From the NCBI GenBank assembly GCA_009693615.1, contig SHWX01000004.1, positions 1-38,166 on the forward strand: 38,166 bases of DNA, read 5' to 3'. Under the pieces are notes generated by a model. The model saw only the letters and a program-made list of their open reading frames with translations. It was not told where the DNA came from and made no database searches. This DNA comes from Chitinophagaceae bacterium (GTDB taxonomy: Bacteria > Bacteroidota > Bacteroidia > Chitinophagales > Chitinophagaceae). Below, piece by piece: positions 17,976 to 28,344 of this stretch (positions are counted from its first letter, which is position 1; every line of letters begins with the position of its first letter). The translations under genes and the position numbers were made by a program.

Positions 17976-18434
17976 ATGGCTTTATTTAATGTTCGTGTGT
18001 ATGGCTTACTACTAGACTCTCAAAATAGATTACTCGTGAGTGACGAATATATTAAAGGAGAGTTTTTTACCAAACTTCCTGGTGGAGGGCTTGAATTTGG
18101 AGAAGGTACCCGAGAAGGATTAGCAAGAGAGTTTATTGAGGAAACTGGCATAACAGTATCTGTAGGAGCGCATTTGTATACCACCGATTTTTTTCAAATA
18201 TCGGCCTTCAATAAAAAAGACCAAATCATCTCTATTTATTACATGGTGCAAAGTACTGAATGCGAAAAGATTAAAACCAGTGAGAAAAATTTTGACTTCA
18301 GCCCAGACCAAATTGCGGACAAAAAAAGCACTTTTGAGTCCTTTAGGTGGGTAAATTTTGAAGATTTGAATGAAGACAGCATGAGCCTACCTATTGATAA
18401 AGTAGCTATTCAAATATTGAAGCAAAGCTTCTAA
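17976..18434 (+). CDS. NUDIX hydrolase
   Basis: Nudix box GGGLEFGEGTREGLAREFIEETGI. Confidence 0.93.
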   Translation: MALFNVRVYGLLLDSQNRLLVSDEYIKGEFFTKLPGGGLEFGEGTREGLAREFIEETGITVSVGAHLYTTDFFQISAFNKKDQIISIYYMVQSTECEKIKTSEKNFDFSPDQIADKKSTFESFRWVNFEDLNEDSMSLPIDKVAIQILKQSF

Positions 18435-19216
18435 ACCTCATTCTCCAAGCCCATTGCTTGCAATTTCATTTTCTTAGCTAAATCATGCCCAACATAATTT
18501 TCAATTCTGCCTTGTATAAAAGAAATTAAAGGTGTTAAAATAATGGCCATGGTAAACTTGTACATATAGTTAACCACGCCAACAGCAAGCACTGTAGACC
18601 AACTCCATCCATTACCAATTTTAAAAGCAATAAATAAAACCACAAAGCTGTCTACTAATTGAGAGACAACAGTGGAACCAGTGGCGCGCAGCCATATCAT
18701 TTTCTCTCCAGTCATTTTTTTAATTCTATGAAAAACATATACATCAATTAATTGGCTTACTAAAAAAGCAACTAGGCTTCCAAGTATTATCCACATACCT
18801 TGTCCAAAAATAGATTCAAATGCCAATTGCATACTAGGTATGCCATTAGATGTTCTAGATTCTATCCAAAATTCTGCAGGTGCAACATGAATAGCTACAT
18901 AAAACATTATAAAAGCATAGCTAATTAAAGCCACGGCAGTATAACTAATTCTACGCACCGCCTTTGGCCCAAAATATTCATTCACTATATCTGTTATAAC
19001 AAATTCAAGCGGCCATAATAAAACACCACAGGTTAAATTAAAAGAAAGATTAGGCACTCCAAACAAAGTAAAATTGGAAGGTGCTAGCCCAAATACTTTT
19101 TCTAAAGAAAATATTTTACCTCCAATACATTCTGCAATTAAGGCATTGGCCACAAAAAAAGCCGTGATGCCTAGAAATAATTTAGTGGGCTTGTCTTTTA
19201 AAATAGAATGAATCAT
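18431..19216 (-). CDS. Queuosine precursor transporter (YhhQ/DUF165 family)
   Basis: AECIGGKIFSL, LLWPLEFVITDIVNEYFGPKAVRRISY, AFLVSQLIDVYVFHRIKK, STVVSQLVDSFVVLFIAF. Confidence 0.92.
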   Translation of the reverse strand: MIHSILKDKPTKLFLGITAFFVANALIAECIGGKIFSLEKVFGLAPSNFTLFGVPNLSFNLTCGVLLWPLEFVITDIVNEYFGPKAVRRISYTAVALISYAFIMFYVAIHVAPAEFWIESRTSNGIPSMQLAFESIFGQGMWIILGSLVAFLVSQLIDVYVFHRIKKMTGEKMIWLRATGSTVVSQLVDSFVVLFIAFKIGNGWSWSTVLAVGVVNYMYKFTMAIILTPLISFIQGRIENYVGHDLAKKMKLQAMGLENEV

Positions 19217-19224
19217 AATTCAAT

Positions 19225-19512
19225 TTAAATAATAAGTAAGATAATTTGTAATAATAACATCAAAATGTTAATGATTGTTTGCCAATGGGGTAAATCAATG
19301 CTCTTTTTTCTAATTAAATTAATGATAAGCCATATAACAAAGAGTAGATTCACAAAAGGGGCCATTTCAAGTCCTAAAACGGCCATAAAATTGGCTATAT
19401 CAGCGGGTATTTTTAACCAAGATAAAAACAGAAAAGCAGTTGTAAATAAATAGAAGGCATTACATATAATGGCAAGCTTAGCGGTAAAGGCAAACGAGGT
19501 ACTATTTTTCAT
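19225..19512 (-). CDS. Hypothetical small membrane protein, 95 aa
   Basis: Three predicted TM helices; placed 8 bp downstream-strand of the queuosine transporter start. Confidence 0.6.
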   Translation of the reverse strand: MKNSTSFAFTAKLAIICNAFYLFTTAFLFLSWLKIPADIANFMAVLGLEMAPFVNLLFVIWLIINLIRKKSIDLPHWQTIINILMLLLQIILLII

Positions 19513-19588
19513 TCTATTTGTTAATATTTACAAGGTACTAAAATTACTTAAAAAGCCTATTTAGTCGTAGGTTTGTTAGTATAAATAT

Positions 19589-22084
19589 ATGAATATGTTG
19601 AAGTCTATTTTCAAGTCGGCCCTACCCCATATTATCGCAGTAGCCATTTTCGCCATTGTAGCCATAATTTATTGTAAGCCTGCTCTTGAAGGCAAGGTTT
19701 TGCAGCAATCAGATATTACCCAGTGGAAAGGAATGGCGCAGGACGCAATGGTTTATGCAGAAAAGAACGGACAACACCCTCTATGGACCAATAGTATGTT
19801 TGGAGGTATGCCTACTTATCAAATTACAGGAGTACCAGGTTTTGCTTTCACAATTGGCTTAATAGATAATTTATTGACTTTACATTTCCCAGAACCTATT
19901 AATTTATTTTTCCTAGCCTGTATTTGTTTTTATTTCTTAGCACTGGTACTTGGTTTTAATAATATCATTAGTGTAATTGGTGCCTTAGCTTATACTTACG
20001 CAACTTACAACCCTATTATTGTAACCGTTGGTCATATTACAAAAATGCATGCAATTGCTTACTTACCTTTTTTTATTGCAGCTATTCTATTAATTTTCCA
20101 AAAGAAGTATTTATGGGGAAGTCTGCTCACAGGAATTGCGACTGCATTATTTGTAGGTGCCAATCATATACAAATAACTTATTACGGTTTAATTATTGTC
20201 GCCTTCATGTCTATTTTCTTTTTAGTTAAATGGATCATTGAAAAAGATTACACACATATTTTAAAAACGTTTGCAGCAGCTTGTATTGGTGGTTTATTAG
20301 GAGTTGCAGTGAATGCTCCATTATTGGCTAGCACATATGAATATGGGAAGGAATCTATAAGAGGTGGAAGCGTTTTAGTAAATAAGGATAGTAAATCTAC
20401 CGCCACTGGATTAACAAAAGACTATGCTTTTAGCTATAGCATGTATAAAACAGAATCATTGGTTTTAATGTTCTCTGGAATTTACGGTGGTGCTAGTGGG
20501 TTGAATCAAATGGATCCAGCAAATTCAAAAGCATTAGAAACCTTGCAACAAATGCAACCACAAATTGGGCAACAACTACAAGGCTTTGCCTCTCTTTACT
20601 GGGGTGGTATTGGTGGCACTTCAGGCCCACCGTATGCAGGATTAGTTATTTGTTTATTTGCTTTAATAGGCTTATCAAGCTCTACTAACTTACATCGCTG
20701 GTGGATTAGCGCCACTATTGTTTTTACATTAATGCTGAGTGCTGGAAGTTATTTCGAAGCATTTAATGTTTTCATGTTTGATCATTTGCCTCTTTACAAT
20801 AAGTTTAGAGCCCCAAGTATGATAATGATTATCCCTACGCTATTATTAGGTGTGATGGCTTTATATGGAATGGCAGCAATCAGTTCAGAGACCGATTTTA
20901 AAACTGTATTAAAAAAATACAAGCCTAGTTTTATTGTTACTGGATTAATTTTAGCTACTGTATTATATATTTATTTCACTAGTAGCTTCAAAAGCGAATC
21001 TGAAATTAATTTATTATCTCAAATTGCAAAAATTCCAGACACGAATCAAAAAGCAGCCTTTGAAACTCCAGCAAATGATTTAGTCAACGCTATTGTTACC
21101 GATAGAAAATCATTAATAGAAGGAGATATTATAAAATTCTTTTTATTCTTAGGCTTAATTATTACCCTAGTATTTTTAGCTATTAAAAAAGTAATTAACC
21201 AAACCATTTTATTAGTTTGCTTTGGGGGTTTATCCATGATTGATTTATTCCAAGTGAATGTCAAATATTTAAAACCGGATAGTTTTGTAGAAGCCAATGA
21301 AAATGACAATGTTTTTGCCTTAAGTCCATTAGATCTTGCTTTAAAAAAAGATACCACTCAATACAGGGTATTAGATATTAGAGGCGGCATTAGCAATGCC
21401 TTTAATGGTGGGGCCTTAATAGCCTACCACCATAAAACAGTGGGCGGTTACAACCCTGCTAAACTTAGCATTTACCAAGACCTTATCGAAAACCAATGGT
21501 ATAAGTTTCCAAATTGTATGCCTACTATGAATATGTTAAATACAAAGTATCTTATCTCTGGTGATCCCGCTTTAGATACTATTGTTAATAAAGCCGCACT
21601 AGGCAATGTTTGGTTTGTAAAAGGTATTCAATATGAAAAAGGCCCTGCAGAAGTAATGAAACGATTGGATAATTTTAATCCAAAGGATACTGTCATCATT
21701 GAACTAAAAGATAAAATTGAGGGTCTAAATGATATTCAAGTAGACGAAGTTGCTGAAATTGCTTTAGTCAATAATAATAACGATGAAGTCAATTACAAAA
21801 GCAGTAGCACTAAAAAGCAATTAGCCGTATTTAGTGAAATTTATTATAAGCAAGGATGGAAAGCCTACATTGATAATGTAGAAGCCCCTATTGTAAAAGC
21901 CAACTATGTATTAAGAGCCTTAGTGGTTCCTGCGGGCAGCCATTCAATTCGTTTTGAATTTAAACCTGTCATTGTGAATACTGCACAAAAAGCATCAGCT
22001 GCAGCTTCTATTATACTTTGGGGTTTATTAGTAGGTCTAGTTTTTAGTAGTTTAAAAAGTGGAAAAGCAAAACCAAATAAATGA
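19589..22084 (+). CDS. YfhO family membrane protein (GT-C-like)
   Basis: ALEGKVLQQSDITQWKGMAQDA, NSMFGGMPTYQI, multi-TM body, C-terminal YYKQGWKAYIDNVEAPIVKANYVLRALVVPAGSHSIRFEFKP. Confidence 0.92.
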   Translation: MNMLKSIFKSALPHIIAVAIFAIVAIIYCKPALEGKVLQQSDITQWKGMAQDAMVYAEKNGQHPLWTNSMFGGMPTYQITGVPGFAFTIGLIDNLLTLHFPEPINLFFLACICFYFLALVLGFNNIISVIGALAYTYATYNPIIVTVGHITKMHAIAYLPFFIAAILLIFQKKYLWGSLLTGIATALFVGANHIQITYYGLIIVAFMSIFFLVKWIIEKDYTHILKTFAAACIGGLLGVAVNAPLLASTYEYGKESIRGGSVLVNKDSKSTATGLTKDYAFSYSMYKTESLVLMFSGIYGGASGLNQMDPANSKALETLQQMQPQIGQQLQGFASLYWGGIGGTSGPPYAGLVICLFALIGLSSSTNLHRWWISATIVFTLMLSAGSYFEAFNVFMFDHLPLYNKFRAPSMIMIIPTLLLGVMALYGMAAISSETDFKTVLKKYKPSFIVTGLILATVLYIYFTSSFKSESEINLLSQIAKIPDTNQKAAFETPANDLVNAIVTDRKSLIEGDIIKFFLFLGLIITLVFLAIKKVINQTILLVCFGGLSMIDLFQVNVKYLKPDSFVEANENDNVFALSPLDLALKKDTTQYRVLDIRGGISNAFNGGALIAYHHKTVGGYNPAKLSIYQDLIENQWYKFPNCMPTMNMLNTKYLISGDPALDTIVNKAALGNVWFVKGIQYEKGPAEVMKRLDNFNPKDTVIIELKDKIEGLNDIQVDEVAEIALVNNNNDEVNYKSSSTKKQLAVFSEIYYKQGWKAYIDNVEAPIVKANYVLRALVVPAGSHSIRFEFKPVIVNTAQKASAAASIILWGLLVGLVFSSLKSGKAKPNK

Positions 22085-22983
22085 TTTTATCCATTGTTAT
22101 TTGCAGTTATAATAGAGCCAGCTATATTAGCGGTGCATTAGATAGTTTATACAATCAATCTGCAGGCTTGGATAATTTCGAGGCTATTATAGTAGATAAT
22201 AATTCAACCGATAATACAGCTGAAGTTTTTAAGCAGTGGAGATCTTCCCATGCAAATGGAAGCTTCACTTATTTAACTGAAACAAAACAAGGTGCTTCCT
22301 TTGCGCGTAATACAGGTGCTAAGGGCGCAAAAGGTCAATGGCTTTGTTTTATGGACGACGATGCCATAGCCAATTCAAATTATGTTGAAAATATAATAAA
22401 ACATATTAAAACTAAACCAGAGGCTATTGGCTTTGGTGGACGCATCATTCCTAAATACATTCCTTCAGAACCTGAATGGATGAGTTACTATGTCTCTTCT
22501 TTAGTAGGCAACTTTGATTATGCCCCTACTGCCTGTGCCTTTGAAAATGGCAAGTACCCTTTAGAGTCCAACATGATTGTTAAAAAAGATATCTACGATT
22601 CTATTCGTGGATTTAACACTCAATTACCCGGCGTAGTAGGTACATTAAGAATTGGAGGAGAAGGCAAAGAATTATTTTACAAACTACTAGCACTAGGGCA
22701 TACTATTTATTACGACCCTGCTATTTGCGTGCATCATGTGGTAGAAGTGAAAAAGTTAACACCCGAATATATGTACCGAGTGGCTAGTGGAATTGGTAGA
22801 GGAGAAAAAACAAGAACTTTAAGTATTTCTAAAGGATCTTATTTTAAAAAAATAATAGAATATTTATTTAAATTAGGAGCGGCTTTTGTAATTGGATTTA
22901 AATATCTTTTACAATGCAAGCCTGCTAAAACCTGGCCCATCATTCAATTTAGAATTGACGCCTTGAAAGGTTTATTGGGCTAA
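22081..22983 (+). CDS. Glycosyltransferase family 2
   Basis: LSIVICSYNRASYISGALDSLYNQ, VDNNSTDNT, FMDDDAIA. ATGA overlap with the YfhO gene. Confidence 0.92.
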   Translation: MILSIVICSYNRASYISGALDSLYNQSAGLDNFEAIIVDNNSTDNTAEVFKQWRSSHANGSFTYLTETKQGASFARNTGAKGAKGQWLCFMDDDAIANSNYVENIIKHIKTKPEAIGFGGRIIPKYIPSEPEWMSYYVSSLVGNFDYAPTACAFENGKYPLESNMIVKKDIYDSIRGFNTQLPGVVGTLRIGGEGKELFYKLLALGHTIYYDPAICVHHVVEVKKLTPEYMYRVASGIGRGEKTRTLSISKGSYFKKIIEYLFKLGAAFVIGFKYLLQCKPAKTWPIIQFRIDALKGLLG

Positions 22984-23936
22984 TTTTTAATAGCATAAAT
23001 CATCCCGCTATTTTCAGTTACATGATGCTCATGTCTTAGTTGGAATTTATTGTCTATCAAAACTTTTTCAATGGTGGTTGATCCTTTTTCATGCCATTCA
23101 ATAATGGCCACCACTACATTATTTAAATAAGTAGTTTCTTTTAGCATATCGAAAATTATATATTCTTCCCCTTCACAATCTAGCTTGAGTAATATTTTAG
23201 CATCTGGGTTTTCAGCCATTACCAATTCAAACACTTCTTTTATAGATACTAATTGTACCTCAATAACCTGACCTATTTTTTTCCCATACTCATTTTTCTG
23301 CTCAATAGTAGAAGCCGACAATAATCCACTTTCAAATAAAGGAATGGATCTTGTTTCACGCAGATTACTCACACCCTCATTAATTAATTTTAATTTACTA
23401 GCCATAGCAGGGTTAGCTACTACATTTATACTTGCTTCTGCAAAAGTTTCTGGGAAGGGTTCATAGCCATACACCTTTTTCACATAGGGTTGAGAAGCAA
23501 AATACAAAGAAGCCACCCCTACATTCATTCCAATATCAATAACTACTAAATTATCATGGGCGGTTTCAATGTTATAAATTTTTTCTATAAATATTTCATA
23601 CAAAACAGCCATATTAGATAAGGATGCTACCTTAAACAGAAGTCCCTCCACTTCTACCATAAAATAGGTATTCGTAGTTTCCGTTACCTTACATAATGGG
23701 TTAGCTAATAATTCAATGAGAAAATGCATACTAAACTCAAATTGATCTAAATGTGCTATGCATATTGTATTACCAGAATTTGTAAATAATAAAATTCCAT
23801 TACTTACTTGCAGACTAGCCGCCCAATGTTTAGGTAGTTTGTAAAATGCAAATAAATAGGCAAGCTTAAAATGCTTTAACTTAAATAAGAAAAAACAAAA
23901 AGAAATAAATTTATTTATAATTCTAGTTACACTCAT
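22980..23936 (-). CDS. FkbM family methyltransferase
   Basis: VVIDIGMNVGVASLYFASQPYVKKVYGYEPFPETF, LLKLDCEGEEYIIFDML. Confidence 0.88.
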   Translation of the reverse strand: MSVTRIINKFISFCFFLFKLKHFKLAYLFAFYKLPKHWAASLQVSNGILLFTNSGNTICIAHLDQFEFSMHFLIELLANPLCKVTETTNTYFMVEVEGLLFKVASLSNMAVLYEIFIEKIYNIETAHDNLVVIDIGMNVGVASLYFASQPYVKKVYGYEPFPETFAEASINVVANPAMASKLKLINEGVSNLRETRSIPLFESGLLSASTIEQKNEYGKKIGQVIEVQLVSIKEVFELVMAENPDAKILLKLDCEGEEYIIFDMLKETTYLNNVVVAIIEWHEKGSTTIEKVLIDNKFQLRHEHHVTENSGMIYAIKN

Positions 23937-23995
23937 TATTATTCAATATTTACCAATCATTCTTTTTTTTACCCTTTTATTATTCCCTAATTCTT

Positions 23996-24841
23996 TTATT
24001 TTTTCCCTTTTTTATTACTTAGAAAAGCGAATATACCTGAAAATAAATTTTTATACACCGAAACTAACTCCGGATTATAGATTAAATCGTTTTTTAGAAT
24101 TTTAATGCACCTAAGTACATCTTTTTTCATAATAGCATTTAACCCTTTGGCCTTAAATAATAAATATAAGCCATTACGAATAATATAATACACTCGAATG
24201 GGTGTATGTGTAATGCGTAATGTTTTATTGAAATTAGCCAATGACCTTCCTTCTATTAATTTCCCAAGCGCATGATTTAATATAATATTTGAAAACATTA
24301 AATTGATATGCCCATTCTGTATCACTCTATATGAAAATTCTGCGTCTACAAAGTCTATAAATAAATCTTCATTAAAAACTCCCACCTTTTTGAGTAAGGA
24401 TACATTCAAAATAGAACCGGAAGTGATTAAGGTAAGGGCTTCTTCAGGTTGCTCTTTAGGTATAGTTAAATTAGGTTGGCAGTTTACACCAAACTGAGCC
24501 ACATTAGTATAAGCAGCTGACTGAATTTGTGATTTATACTTTTCAAAATCGCCCTCTTTGAAAGATGAATCCTGATCTATGGTCAATAAATAATCATAAT
24601 TATTCTTAGCCGCATCCTCCACTGCCCTATTTAATCTCTTGGCGATGCCTTCATTGGCATTGAAATAATGGTATTGAATAAAGGGGTGCAGTTTAGATAA
24701 GGCCTCTTCTATGCCTGGGGTCTTGGTTTCGCTATTGTCATATATATATAATTGCTTTACGCCCTGAACATAGGTTTTTATGTTTTCGGACAAAAGTTGA
24801 ATATCAGGATGATATAATATGACTACCCCGGCAATGTTCAT
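23996..24841 (-). CDS. Glycosyltransferase family 2 (rhamnosyltransferase-like)
   Basis: GVVILYHPDIQLLSENIKTY, YIYDNSE, LLTIDQDSSF, GVFNEDLFIDFVDAEFSYR. Confidence 0.9.
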   Translation of the reverse strand: MNIAGVVILYHPDIQLLSENIKTYVQGVKQLYIYDNSETKTPGIEEALSKLHPFIQYHYFNANEGIAKRLNRAVEDAAKNNYDYLLTIDQDSSFKEGDFEKYKSQIQSAAYTNVAQFGVNCQPNLTIPKEQPEEALTLITSGSILNVSLLKKVGVFNEDLFIDFVDAEFSYRVIQNGHINLMFSNIILNHALGKLIEGRSLANFNKTLRITHTPIRVYYIIRNGLYLLFKAKGLNAIMKKDVLRCIKILKNDLIYNPELVSVYKNLFSGIFAFLSNKKGKK

Positions 24842-24958
24842 CCGATGAATGATTTAGTAGGTTCAAATTTAAGCCAATTAGATAAAACCACCTTCTTTTG
24901 AACTGCAAATATTGATAATGCTTAGATTTTAAGCATAAATATTTATCTTGTACTAGCT

Positions 24959-25975
24959 ATGAGTGGTAAAACAAATAATTTTTCGATTCTTATTCCTTTT
25001 AAATCGGGCAAGAAATATCTATTAGATTGTTTGCATTCGGTTTTAGCACAAGACTACCCCCATTTTAACATTCTTATTTTAGCAGACAATACTAGTAATA
25101 TCGATGATTCATTAGACGCAGTGCATGCACTTCAAAATAATAAAATTAGCGTTCATGTTTCCAATCAAAATTTAGATATTCTTCAAAATTGGGGACGCAT
25201 TAAAGGCCTTGATAAAAATGAATACATGACCATACTAGGTTATGACGATTTATTAGAAAAAACATTTCTTTCTACGATTAACGAATTAATAAATCAAGAA
25301 CCAGAAGCAAGTTTATACCATACACATTTTAAATATATCAATAGCAAGAGTGAATTTATAAAAGTCTGCCAACCTCTATCATCTTCATTAAACGAAAGCG
25401 AATACCTTGAACATGCTTTGAATGAAACTATTGATATCATGGCAACAGGTTATGTTTTTAAATCGAGCGACTATGATGCACTAGGTGGCATACCTACTCA
25501 ATATCCAAATTTAATTTATGCCGATTTACATTTATGGCTAGCTCTTACTAGAAAATCTTATCTCGCGGTACACCCTAGCTCACAATTTTCATTTAGAATT
25601 CACGCCTCTACCACCAAAACCTCTAAGGATAAAATTTTATTAGAAGCTTTTTTACTATTCTTAGGTTATTTGAATCAATTAAAAAACGAGTCAAGTACGC
25701 TTGCAAGTATTATTCAAGAAAATGGCAAAAGATTTACAGAAAGCACTACCAAGGCCATTGCCCACAGACTATTAAGAACGCCCAAAGCACTAAGAAAAGG
25801 ATTAACTATAGATACAATGATTAGCGAGATTGACGAAAAATCGCAACTGCTAGGCATTGATTATACCCCTCTTCAAATAAATTCGATTCGCATGGCTAAA
25901 CTCATTGAAGCGGTTCCATTATTCAATAATTTGTTTCTACTTTTCAAGAAAGTTTATAAAAAACCGGTTTTATAA
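24959..25975 (+). CDS. Glycosyltransferase family 2
   Basis: FSILIPFKSGKKYLLDCLHSVLAQDYPHFNILILADNTS; ILGYDDLLEK. Confidence 0.87.
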   Translation: MSGKTNNFSILIPFKSGKKYLLDCLHSVLAQDYPHFNILILADNTSNIDDSLDAVHALQNNKISVHVSNQNLDILQNWGRIKGLDKNEYMTILGYDDLLEKTFLSTINELINQEPEASLYHTHFKYINSKSEFIKVCQPLSSSLNESEYLEHALNETIDIMATGYVFKSSDYDALGGIPTQYPNLIYADLHLWLALTRKSYLAVHPSSQFSFRIHASTTKTSKDKILLEAFLLFLGYLNQLKNESSTLASIIQENGKRFTESTTKAIAHRLLRTPKALRKGLTIDTMISEIDEKSQLLGIDYTPLQINSIRMAKLIEAVPLFNNLFLLFKKVYKKPVL

Positions 25976-25984
25976 ACTATTTAG

Positions 25985-26758
25985 CTATTTTAAATTGCTA
26001 GCCTTTATAGCATATAAGAATTTTCCAAATTTGGATTGTAGTAGATAATATATAAAACTTAATCTACACTGCCATACACGCGCTGCCATAGAAAAGCCAA
26101 AATAAGATTCATATACTTTAACATTCTCCTTAAGCGAATCTACATATTGATTTGTGCTTACTCCCCCATCATCAAACTTCACAATGGTTTCATTCATATA
26201 CCCATAGGGCTCTTTTTTCAGTCTACACATTAAATCATAATCCATGGCAATTTTAAAGTCTAATGAAAAATTACCCACTTTATTATAAAGTTCTTTTCTT
26301 AGAAACCAGGTTGGATGTGAAACCGCCCTCATGCCCTTGAATAATTGCTTTGCGTCAAAAGGAACTCCAATTTGCACCCAAATACCTGCTCGCTTCATGA
26401 ATATATTACCACTTGCCCATTGCACAGCAGTATTTTTATAAAAATAGGCTAGCACATTTTCAATCACCGAATTGGAATAATAAATATCGGCCGAATTTAA
26501 AATATGAATAAGGCTACCAGTGGTAAGTGCAATTCCTTTGTTAAAAGCATCTGAAATGCCTTTATCTCTTTCACAAAGCCATTTTCGATAAGAAGGTTGT
26601 GGTGTATTTTGCAACCATTCAGCAATTTCCTTATTACTTGATCCATCTATAATATAATGCTCATATGGCTTAGCCGACTGCGCGTCTACCGAGCTGCAAG
26701 TAGTTTGCAAGTCGCTTAAATTGTTAAAACATATTGTTATGACCGACAATTGTTCCAT
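25985..26758 (-). CDS. Glycosyltransferase family 2
   Basis: LSVITICFNNLSDLQTTCSSVDAQSAKPYEHYIIDGSS, WLCERDKGISDAFNKGIALTTG, HPTWFLRKELYNKVGNFSLDFKIAMDYDLMCRL. Confidence 0.92.
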   Translation of the reverse strand: MEQLSVITICFNNLSDLQTTCSSVDAQSAKPYEHYIIDGSSNKEIAEWLQNTPQPSYRKWLCERDKGISDAFNKGIALTTGSLIHILNSADIYYSNSVIENVLAYFYKNTAVQWASGNIFMKRAGIWVQIGVPFDAKQLFKGMRAVSHPTWFLRKELYNKVGNFSLDFKIAMDYDLMCRLKKEPYGYMNETIVKFDDGGVSTNQYVDSLKENVKVYESYFGFSMAARVWQCRLSFIYYLLQSKFGKFLYAIKASNLK

Positions 26759-26821
26759 ATTGTAAAAATAAGCTCATTTCATTACATATTTACTTTTACC
26801 AAATTACAATATATTTGTACT

Positions 26822-28342
26822 ATGGGCATTATTCAAAAACAAGGGGTAAAATCATCGTTCTTTATTATGATGGGCTTTATTATAGGCGCTGTCAACCTCC
26901 TAATATTGTTTCCCCTATTTTTCTCCAAAAATGACCAAGGCCTTGTAAGAGCCATGATAGATATTGGTGCTACCTTTTCTTTATTCTGTACTTTAGGCAC
27001 TTTACCGGTTATTTATAAATTTTTCCCCTTTTATAATCATTATCTAGGCCCCAAAAAATCTGAGCTTCCACTTATTACCCTTATTATCAATTTAATTGGA
27101 TTTAGTATTCTTTTATTTATTGGATGGCAGCAAAAAGATTTTATCATTCGTAAACTTGGAAAGTCTCCCAGCCTAGCACATTATTTCAATTATTTATATC
27201 CCTACGCCTTTTTCTTATTATTATTTTATTGGCTAGAAGCATTTGCTTGGGGATTAAGAAAAGGTGTTTACTCCAATTTCTTAAGGGAAACTTTAATTCG
27301 CATTTTAACCACGGTGTTAATTTTAGCCTTTGGTTTTAAATTTATTGACCTCATCACCTTTCTAACCTTGTTCAGTTTCTTATACGCAGTTCCTGCAGTA
27401 CTATTATTAATTAACTTAATAGGGTCGAGTGGTTTTTCATTTCAGAGTTTTAAAATTAGTAATGTTACAAGAAGGCTCAAAGGAAAGATGATTAGCTTTG
27501 CCTTATTTGTTTTTGCTGGACAATTTTTCAATTTACTAGCACGCACCACCGATACTTTTTTTATTGTAGGCCTAAGGGGTTTGAGTGATGCAGGTATATT
27601 CGCCATTGCCACATACGTTTCAGCTATTTTAGAAATTCCTCAAAGAAGCTTGAACTCCATTAGTATTCCCATTCTTGCTACATCATGGAAAAATAAAGAC
27701 TTTGCTAATATTAAAAACATTTACCATAAAAGTGTTTCTAACCTACTGGCCATTGGCCTATTGCTATTTGGTTTAATATGGCTAAACATAGATAACCTAA
27801 TTAATTTTTTAAACTGGATTAGCCATAAAGAAGCCGGCGGCTATGATGCCATAAGTAAATTAATATTCATATTAGGTATTGCTAAATTAATTGATTTAGC
27901 CACGGGCGTGAACAGTCAAATTATTGGCACTTCTAATTATTGGAAATTCGATTTTTACACAAATTTATTTTATATCATTATTTCTATTCCACTAAATTAT
28001 TTTTTAATTACGAATTATAATTTAGAAGGGCTAGCCTTTTCTAATTTAATTGCACTTACACTTTACAATACGGTAAGGTTTATATTTATTTATAAAAAGT
28101 TCAATTTACAACCCTATACCTATAAACACGGTTTGTTTTTAGTATCAAGCATTGGCTTAATGCTACTCATTCATTTAATCCCTAGTATTAATAATATACT
28201 TGCCAATATTTTAGTGCAGTCCTTTGCTTTTGGAATTGGCTTCTATGTAATAGTGAATTGGTTAAACCCTGCTCCAGAAATATTGAATATGGTGCATGAT
28301 TTTGTTAAAGTAAAATTACCGGGCTTCTTTAAAAAGAAATAA
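26822..28342 (+). CDS. Oligosaccharide flippase / polysaccharide biosynthesis membrane protein
   Basis: Multi-TM MOP-like protein starting MGIIQKQGVKSSFFIMMGFIIGAVNLLILFP. The upstream extension of the ORF covers the -7 element, so the start is moved to 26822. Confidence 0.85.
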   Translation: MGIIQKQGVKSSFFIMMGFIIGAVNLLILFPLFFSKNDQGLVRAMIDIGATFSLFCTLGTLPVIYKFFPFYNHYLGPKKSELPLITLIINLIGFSILLFIGWQQKDFIIRKLGKSPSLAHYFNYLYPYAFFLLLFYWLEAFAWGLRKGVYSNFLRETLIRILTTVLILAFGFKFIDLITFLTLFSFLYAVPAVLLLINLIGSSGFSFQSFKISNVTRRLKGKMISFALFVFAGQFFNLLARTTDTFFIVGLRGLSDAGIFAIATYVSAILEIPQRSLNSISIPILATSWKNKDFANIKNIYHKSVSNLLAIGLLLFGLIWLNIDNLINFLNWISHKEAGGYDAISKLIFILGIAKLIDLATGVNSQIIGTSNYWKFDFYTNLFYIIISIPLNYFLITNYNLEGLAFSNLIALTLYNTVRFIFIYKKFNLQPYTYKHGLFLVSSIGLMLLIHLIPSINNILANILVQSFAFGIGFYVIVNWLNPAPEILNMVHDFVKVKLPGFFKKK

Positions 28343-28344
28343 TC

